64,000 nucleotides of DNA. Source: Plecoglossus altivelis (Eukaryota > Chordata > Actinopteri > Osmeriformes > Plecoglossidae). The translations under genes and the position numbers were made by a program. Numbering within the stretch: position 1 is the stretch's first letter; each line of letters begins with the position of its first letter. The stretch is taken from positions 8,474,028 to 8,538,027 of the forward strand of contig BROE01000028.1 of the NCBI GenBank assembly GCA_036571765.1, in the 5' to 3' direction. Below, one piece after another: positions 52,901 through 61,597 of this stretch. The notes under the pieces were generated by a model. It saw only the letters and a program-made list of their open reading frames with translations, searched no databases and was not told the origin of the DNA.

Positions 52901-55263
52901 TGCCGATGCCATCTCATCAGCCCTGTCACACGCTTCGCCTCGCTGAATAAATATTAGGATGGTTCCAGACCGGAGCCCAGGATAATGAAGCTGAATATCT
53001 GTGTACTTTTCACCTTTCACCTTCGCTCATGCTAATGCGGGCAGAGAGACCCAGATGGCTTGACTGAATGTCAGGTGCGTTCACCAAACGGAGCCCGTGG
53101 CAGGATTGCGGTAGCAGGACTCTCCTTGGGTCCTGAGAGCGAGCCGAGGCGCTAGACGCGAGGCACTAGACGCGAGGCGCTATAGACGCGAGGCGCTAGG
53201 CTCCTAGCAGGTGTCTCCACGAGGGAGCGGCTGTTTGGGAGGTATTTTCTCTCGTCGCCGCCATCGTCGCGTGTGTCGCGTGTGTGTCATGTCTCTGATG
53301 AGCCTGTGGCTCATTTGCATACAAGTGGGAACCGTTTTTTGATATGACGCCCCCGTGTTTCCCCCAATGTAACTTCACGGGGGGGGGGGGGTTATGTAAT
53401 ATCTCTCTGCTTTGATATGTACCCCCCCACACACACACACACACACCCACCCACCCTCAGCGCTGGTCTCCCCCCACGACGCCGCGAGCTAACACACCGG
53501 CTAAATGTTTTCTTTACTCTTCTCCCAGTGCATCAGCCAGAATAGTCTTGTTAACAGCTGCTAGGGAGATAGAAGGGAGAGGTTCTGAGCGCTGGTTCCC
53601 TCAACATATGGACCAGCGTCTTGATCGTGTAGGTAGAGCTTCAGAGACTAGCTCTCCCAGCTACCTGGCACCGGGCTCTGATGCCATAGACAGGCAGAGG
53701 AGATGGAGGGAGGCTGGAACTCTTAAAGACTGTTTTCAAATGGGAGTCGGGTACAGCAGGTCAGTGGTCCGCTGAGAGTTAAAGAAATGGAGGGATGAGG
53801 GAAAGATGGGTTGAAGAAAAGGACAACTTGTGAGAAGAGGAGGGGGAGAAGGGTTTGAGGCGGAGGTGTCAGAGAGAGAGAGGTGAAAGAGAGATGATGA
53901 GGTAAACGGGGGAGGGTGTGGACAGGAAAAACATCAGGGATATGATGGTCTTTGGTTGTTTCATGATTGGAAGCACGTAGTCAAGGCTGCAGTTCAGCAC
54001 TGCCTGCAGCTCAGCACTGTCTGCAGCTCAGTACTGTCTGCAGCTCAGTACTGTCTGCAGCCCAGCACTGTCTGCAGCCCAGCACTGTCTGCAGCCCAGC
54101 ACTGTCTGCAGCCCAGCACTGTCTGCAGCTAGCAGTCCAGGACAGCAGGTCCAATCCTCAACTGACCGTTTCTCTCTCTCCTTTTTCAAATCTGTCGCTC
54201 CATGGCTCCTCCCTCCAAATCCTCTGTAGGAATGAAGATGCTATTAACCAGATGGCTGTACCTCCCTTTCCTAACCCACCTGCTGCCCTCCCAGTGGCTG
54301 AGGTAACACACACACACGCTCATACACACTTATTCACACTTAACACACATACACGCGGTCGGACTCTGTTCACTCACAAAAAACGGTATAAAAAAGTAAT
54401 AATAATTAAATGCAATCTTCCCTTAGGTTGTTTCCTGCATACAAGCTATTCATACCCAGTTCATGCACATGTTACCTCCTTAACCATGCAAGCTATTTAT
54501 ATTGGAGTCAGGTTCCATGGTCATTTCTAGAACATCGTGTTGTGACTCTTCCCTCCAGGTCCCCCCTCCTGCCCCGGTGGTTCAGCCCCCCTCAGAGAAG
54601 CCCCTGCCCCCAGACACCCTGCCCCTCAGCTCTGGGACGGCCCCCACCAAGGTACAGGACCTGGCCCCTTGTGGTTGCTGACTGGAACATTTTGTAGTTA
54701 ACTGCGTTCCTCAAGGCTTGATGCAAGGACGTACTGTGGTACTAATGCAGTCAAATTCCTCCCTGGTTTGAGACTATTTCACTGAAATTCTCTCTTTCTC
54801 TCCCTCTCTTGTTTTCTCCTTCCTTCATCGTTCTCTTTCACATCTCTTTCTCACCCCCCCCCACACACACCATCACACTCTCTCTCACTCTCTCTCTTTC
54901 GTTCTCATTCCATACGGCACTCACTCCTTCTTTTACTGTGCATCCCACACACTCCTCCCCCCACCTCTCCGCTTCCCAGGAGCAGGTGTGTGTAGCGTCC
55001 ACCACAGAGCTCGTCTCCAGAGACAGCGGCCCCAAGAGCCTCCGAGAGGGGGAGACCGTGTCCAAGGTCAGGCCCTTCGTCTCGCTTCAGGTTGGTTCCA
55101 AACTCCTTGAACGTTGTCAGCCTTGTGAAGTCTTTTTAGTCTGCATAGCAGTGTTTAGTGTCCTGAGTGATTCTCTGGTTTTCATCTGTTCTGTTCCTGT
55201 TAACCTAGAAACCTGCTTACAATGTCTGACTGAATAGGGCCACGGGGCTTCCTTCTTGTCCTA

Positions 55264-55309
<46 letters not shown>

Positions 55310-57316
55310 TGTCTCTCTCTCCCAACACCTCTGTCGCTGCATACGGTCTCTCTCCCTCTGTGCATGTGCTCCTTCCAGAAGCTGAGGTCATCTGAGAAGG
55401 TTCCGGAGAGTAGTGAGACTGTTCCTCAGACAGGCCCTGGCCCGCAGGTGAGAAGAGGAGTGGGGGAGAGATACTGGATTACGCTTCAAATGAGCTCCCA
55501 CTGGAACCTTCCTGGAAAGCCCACATCCAGAGAGACAGCCAGTGTCTTCACAATGTCCGACCACCTCCACTTAATAGTGGATGAGAACATAAATCATTCA
55601 TTTTAAGGTGGCAGTTTGAAGTGAAAGAAGCAGGTAAAATAAAATGTTGAAGGTTGTGGTTTGGTGTATGTGTGTGTGTGTGTGTATAGAGTTCCAGCTT
55701 GCCAAGGGTCTCTGGGAGCTCCAGCAAGCTGCCAGCGAGGCCCGCTGATCGGCCGTCGTCTCCCCCGGCCCCCTCTCCCCTGCCCCTCACCAGCCCTGAC
55801 CTGCCGCCTAGCAACAGAGGTACGCGCAGAACTCTCACGTTTCCTTAGGATTCAACAGGGCCGTTACTGCATTGTGTGGGCATTGCCTCCCAGGTGATGG
55901 ATGCTAACCTTTTGTGAATGTTAACTTGTTTCATTCACCCTTCTGCCGCTGTCGTCCTGTCTGCAGACCCTGCAACGTGTCCCATCATCCCAGGCCAGGA
56001 GACGGTGATAGAGATAGCTAAGGGCCGCTCAGGTCTGGGCCTTAGTATCGTAGGAGGAAAAGACACGCAACTGGTAAGACCACCACCACCCCCCACCCCC
56101 CCTCCGTCCTCCTGCCCACCCCTAGGTAACACTTGGCGACCAGCCGCACACCACGCTCATGGACGCGCAGCTTGGGGCAGCGTGTCTGAAGCAGTTTTAT
56201 CTGCGGTATGCGTCCCCCTGGTGGCTGGTCTGACTGAGGCACCAGTCAACTCTGAGATCTCACCCGCATCTCCCTCTCCGCACTCCCCCGCCCTCGTTCC
56301 CTTACCTCGTTCCCTTACCTCGTTCCCTTACCTCGTTCCCTTACCTCGTTCCCTTACCTCGTTCCCTTACCTCGTTCCCTTACCTCGTTCCCTTACCTTG
56401 TTCCCTTACCTCGTTCCCTGGCCTCTCCGTCTGAAGGGTTTGACTGGATGTCAGGGACTCAGTGCTGCTGCATTATGGATCATGTGGATCCTATTGTTGC
56501 AGTTCCTTCACTGTCTCAGCTGTGACGTTTTCACTCCTGATCCCTCCGGAAAATGTCTTTGTATTTCTGCCTTTGTTTCCGTCTCTTTCTTTGCCCATCT
56601 CTCTCTGTCTCTCTACCTCTCTGCTACCCCATTTATCTCTAATATGTATCTCTCTTTCGTTCCCTCTCCACTTTTATCGATCCCTTCCTCTCTCCGTCCA
56701 TCTCTCCTTGTTTTCGCTCCATCCATTCTCTCTGTCCCCCATCTCTACTTCTGTCTCTTTACCTTCTCTCCCCCTCCTCTTCCCTCTCATTCTCTCTCCT
56801 TCTTTCCTCTCTTTCTCCTCTCTCTCTCTCTCCCCCTCCCTCCCTCTCTCCCTCCTCCTCTCTCTCCCTCTCTCTCTCCCTCCCTCCTCCTTTCTCTCTC
56901 CCTCCCCCCTCCTCTCTCCCTCTCCCTCCCTCCTCCTGTCTCTCTCCAGGATGCCATAGTGATCCATGAGGTGTATGAGGAGGGTGCAGCTGCACGAGAT
57001 GGCAGACTCTGGGCTGGAGACCAGATCCTGGAGGTCAGTCTTCATGAATGTCTGTGTGTGTGTGTGTGTGTGTATACAGTATATCTCTTCTTTTGTCTCT
57101 GTCTCTCCCTTCCTTTTTCTCTGTAGGATTCCCTTTCTGTAGTGGGTATTTAACCTGTGTGACAAAGGGGCTTATTTTACGTCTGTCTCTCACGCCATTG
57201 CCCTTCACGCCAAGATCAACCCAGCTAATCTTTGATGATGCCGCCCTCTACTGGACTAGATGATTTCCTACTGCTAGGATACAACAGTTGGACTAGATCT
57301 CACTAGGATTGTCTGG

Positions 57317-57364
<48 letters not shown>

Positions 57365-59026
57365 GCCAGCGAGGCCCGCTGATAGGCCGTCGTCTCCCCC
57401 GGCCCCCTCCCCCCTCACATCCCTGACCTGCCCGCCTAGCAACAGAGGTACGCGCAGAACTCTCACGTTTCCTTAGGATTCAACAGGGCCGTTACTGCAT
57501 TGTGTGGGCATTGCCTCCCAGGTGATGGATGCTAACCTTTTGTGAATGTTAACTTGTTTCATTCACCCTTCTGCCGCTGTCGTCCTGTCTGCAGACCCTG
57601 CAACGTGTCCCATCATCCCAGGCCAGGAGACGGTGATAGAGATAGCTAAGGGCCGCTCAGGTCTGGGCCTTAGTATCGTAGGAGGAAAAGACACGCAACT
57701 GGTGAGACCACCACCACCACCCACCCCCCCTCCTCCTCCTTCCTCAAACACCCGGTAACCCTTGGCGACCAGCCGACACACACTCATGGACGCGCAGGCT
57801 TGAGGGCAGCGTGTGAAGCAGGGTTTATCTGCAGAGTACTGCAGTCCCCCTGGGGGTGGTCTGGACTGAGAGACACCTGCCAACGTCTGAGATCTCACCG
57901 CATCTCCCTCTCCGCATCCCCCGCCCTCGTTCCCTTACCTCGTTCCCTTACCTCGTTCCCTTACCTCGTTCCCTTACCTCGTTCCCTTACCTCGTTCCCT
58001 TACCTTGTTCCCTTACCTCGTTCCCTGGCCTCTCTGTCTGAAGGGTTTGACTGGATGTCAGGGACTCAGTGCTGCTGCATTATGGATCATGTGGATCCTA
58101 TTGTTGCAGTTCCTTCACTGTCTCAGCTGTGACGTTTTCACTCCTGATCCCTCCGGAAAATGTCTTTGTATTTCTGCCTTTGTTTCCGTCTCTTTCTTTG
58201 CCCATCTCTCTCTCCTCTCTATCCCCCCTCTCTCACCCCTCCATTATTTCTAATAATGTATCTTCTTTCGTTCTCTCTCCACTTTTAATCAGATGCCTTC
58301 CTCTCTCCGTCCATCTCTCCTTGTTTTCGCTCCATCCATTCTCTCTGTCCCCCATCTCTACTTCTGTCTCTTTACGCTTCCTCTCCCCCTCCTCTTCCCC
58401 CTTCATTCTCTCGTCCTTCTTTCCTCTCTTTCTCCTTCTCTCTCTCTCCCCCCCTCCTCCCTCCCTCCTCCTCTCTCTCTCTCTCTCCTCCCTCCTCCTC
58501 CTCTCTCTCTCTCTCTCTCTTCCCTCCTCTCTCCCTCCTCCTCTTCTCCGCTCTCTCTATCCCTCCCTCCTCCTTTCTCTCTTCCTCTCCCCCTCCTCTC
58601 TCCTCTCCCTCCCTCCTCCTGTCCTCTCCAGATGCATAGTGATCCATGAGGTGTATGAGGAGGGTGCAGCTGCACGAGATGGCAGACTCTGGGCTGGAGA
58701 CCAGATCCTGGAGGTCAGTCTTCATGAATGTCTGTGTTTTGTGTGTGTGTGTGTGTATACAGTAATATCTTCTTTTTTTGTCCTCTGTCTCTTCCTTCCT
58801 TTTTCTCTGTAGGATTCCCTTTCTGTAGTGGGTATTTAACCTGTGTGACAAAGGGGCTTATTTTACGTCTGTCTCTCACGCCATTGCCCTTCACGCCAAG
58901 ATCAACCCAGCTAATCTTTGATGATGCCGCCCTCTACTGGACTAGATGATTTCCTACTGCTAGGATACAACAGTTGGACTAAGATCGTCATGGTTGTCTG
59001 GTTGTGTGTGTGTGGTGTGTTGTGTG

Positions 59027-59076
<50 letters not shown>

Positions 59077-61515
59077 AATAAGGTGTGAATGTTTGTTTGA
59101 AGAGAACCAGCATGTGTGTGTACAGTATGCACATTAAATCCTGTGTATTAACATGTGTTGTCGAGTGTGTACATGCGTGTGTGTATAAATGTGTGTGTAT
59201 TAATGTGCGTCCCCGTTCCCCAGGTGAACGGGATAGACCTGCGCGGCGCCGCCCATGAGGATGCCATCGCCGCCCTGAGGCAGACCCCGGCCCTGGTGCA
59301 GCTGTCCGTCCTGAGGGACGAGGCGCAGTACCGCGACGAGGAGAACCTGGATGTGTTCCGTGTGGAGCTGCAGAAGAAGAGCGGGCGAGGCCTGGGCCTC
59401 AGCATCGTGGGGAAGAGGTACGCTGGCTCACCTGTGCAGGCTAGCTGATCTGCGCAGGCTAGCTCACCTGCGCAGGCTAGCTCACCTGAGGAGGCTAGCT
59501 CACCTGCGCAGGCTAGCTCACCTGAGGAGGCTAGCTCACCTGCGCAGGCTAGCTCACCTGAGGAGGCTAGCCGACCTGCGGAGGCTAGCTCACCTGAGGA
59601 GGCTAGCCGACCTGAGGAGGCTAGCTCACCTGAGGGGGCTAGCTCACCTGAGGGGGCTAGCTCACCTGAGGATATGTGACACAAGCAGCTTCCACCTCCT
59701 CTCCCTCTCCCCTCTGTTCTTCTCTCCTCTTCTCTCCCATCCCACTCTCCTCTAATGTGCTCTTTCTCTCCTTCCCCCCCACCCCCTCTTTAGGAACGGC
59801 ACGGGTGTGTTCATTTCGGACGTGGTGAAGGGGGGCGCGGCAGAGCTGGACGGGCGTCTGATGCAGGGTGACCAGATCTTGTCGGTCGACGGGGACGACA
59901 TGAAACAGGCCTCGCAGGAGACGGTCGCCGCCATCCTCAAGGTCAGGGGTCATGCCACTCCCTCTAAACCTAAGAGTTACATCTATACAGACCAAAACGA
60001 TATTGGATTTGAAGTTGTCTTGTCTATGTAAGATAACACTGCAGTAGACAGTTGTTCTGTAGTCCCTACAGAAAAATAAACTTTTAACAATGTCACACAA
60101 ATCCACCACAGATTAAATATTCACCACTCTCAAATTCCATTCTGCCTCACTCTAAAATGAATCTTACATTTCCTCTGGAACGAACGACATGACTGGAATA
60201 GTAAACTGCCAAAAGGCTCGGTGTACTTTCCCCACCAGAGGGCGCCATTGTTCCAGCCACTAGTCCTGCTGCTACTGTAGAAGGCCTCTACAAGACAGAA
60301 TGTTCCTGCAGGCTGTGCTGCCTATACTGGGGGTACTAGGGGAGAGTACAGACAAACATGCTCCCTTCAGCAGCAGGAGAGAGAGACTCTGGGCTGTGTC
60401 TATCAGACACCACCACTGCATGGTTCCACACGTTCCATTTCCACGGTCCTGTGTGAACCAGAAGGGGCCTATGGGTTAAATGGATAAAACATGAGTATTT
60501 TTCTACTATGTTGATGTGTTTGGTTGTGGTGTGTGCTAAACAGCCGAAATAAATTATTTCATTCTTGTTTACCACAGAGGCTAATCTGTAGTCATGGGTC
60601 AAGGATGTATAGAAGGATATATAAATATATATGATATTTGACTCATATAGCATGACCCTAGATCCTAAGAGATGTACAAATATTACAGAGCATAGAGGCA
60701 GATCAAGCCATCGAAATCCTACGGTGTTTTGGTGGTCAGAGGCAGGGAAAAGTCTGTGGATGATCTGTCATCTGAGTTGGAAAGGTTTGGTAGGGTCCAC
60801 TGTCACCACCCTCCCTGTTAACACAGCCAGTCTCCAGGATGGTGGTGTTTATCTGGAGCCTGGTGCTGTTAGCCCTGTGGACCGTGGGGTAGAGGGGCTG
60901 TGTGAGGGGGCTCCTGGTGGGACCCCTGGTCGGGGGGGGGGGCCCGGGGGTAAGGCAGGCTGAGCTGTGTGGTAGTCACCCTGGCTTGCCTCCGCAGTGT
61001 GCCAGGGGGACGGTGGGCCTAGAGCTGGGCCGCCTGAAGGCCGCATCCTGGATCTCCTCCAGACGCACCTCCCAGGGAAGCCAGGTGTGTGAGAGTGTGT
61101 GCGTGTGTGTGTGTGAGAGAGTGTGTGGTGTGTGTGTGAGAGTGTGTGTGTGAGAGTGTGTGTGTGAGTGTGAGAGAGTAACAAAGGGGGCCCGTCTCCA
61201 GGAGGGAGTGTGTGTCATTGCAAGTGTTCAATCTCACCTGAACTGGCAGCTTGCATGCAGAGGCTGTCTCACCCTGGCCACAGCCTCCCCCTTCACTCAC
61301 CCCTCCTCCCCCCCCTGCCTGACTCACCCCTGTGACTGCTCATCTCACCCATCTGTTCACATGCATGTGGCCCAACATGGCATCCACCTGAACCTCTGGG
61401 GTGTGTGTGGCTATCTGCACTTGCCTATGCACATTTCTGTGTGTGTGTCTGTGCATCTGTGCTTGCCCAAATGCATGTGCACATGTCTGTGCATGTGTGC
61501 TGGTGTGCCTGACTG

Positions 61516-61597
<82 letters not shown>

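Larger units (their letters stand above)
55730..57317. repeat. Tandem duplicated block, copy 1
   Basis: From within the 55690 exon through the two PDZ8 exons into a TG tract. The same order of exons, 13-bp repeat, CT-rich stretch and 3' intron sequence recurs at 57364-59006. Exonic parts are nearly identical; low-complexity parts differ by many indels. Copy 1 keeps all reading frames. Confidence 0.95.
57364..59006. pseudogene. Tandem duplicated block, copy 2, with broken patj exons
   Basis: The second copy begins inside the linker exon (57364-57447; no 5' part, indels in the body). It keeps a perfect copy of the PDZ8 start exon (57595-57701) and has a PDZ8 middle exon that lost two bases at its 5' end (58632-58713, 82 in place of 84). 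Left-hand junction and end are both in TG tracts. It may be a real but non-functional duplication or a second haplotype left in the assembly. Confidence 0.85.

Noticed and set aside
57595..58713. Copy-2 PDZ8 exons as an additional functional PDZ domain
   Set aside because: The phases do not fit in series after 57033, the second exon is frameshifted, and copy 1 joins 59224 perfectly.
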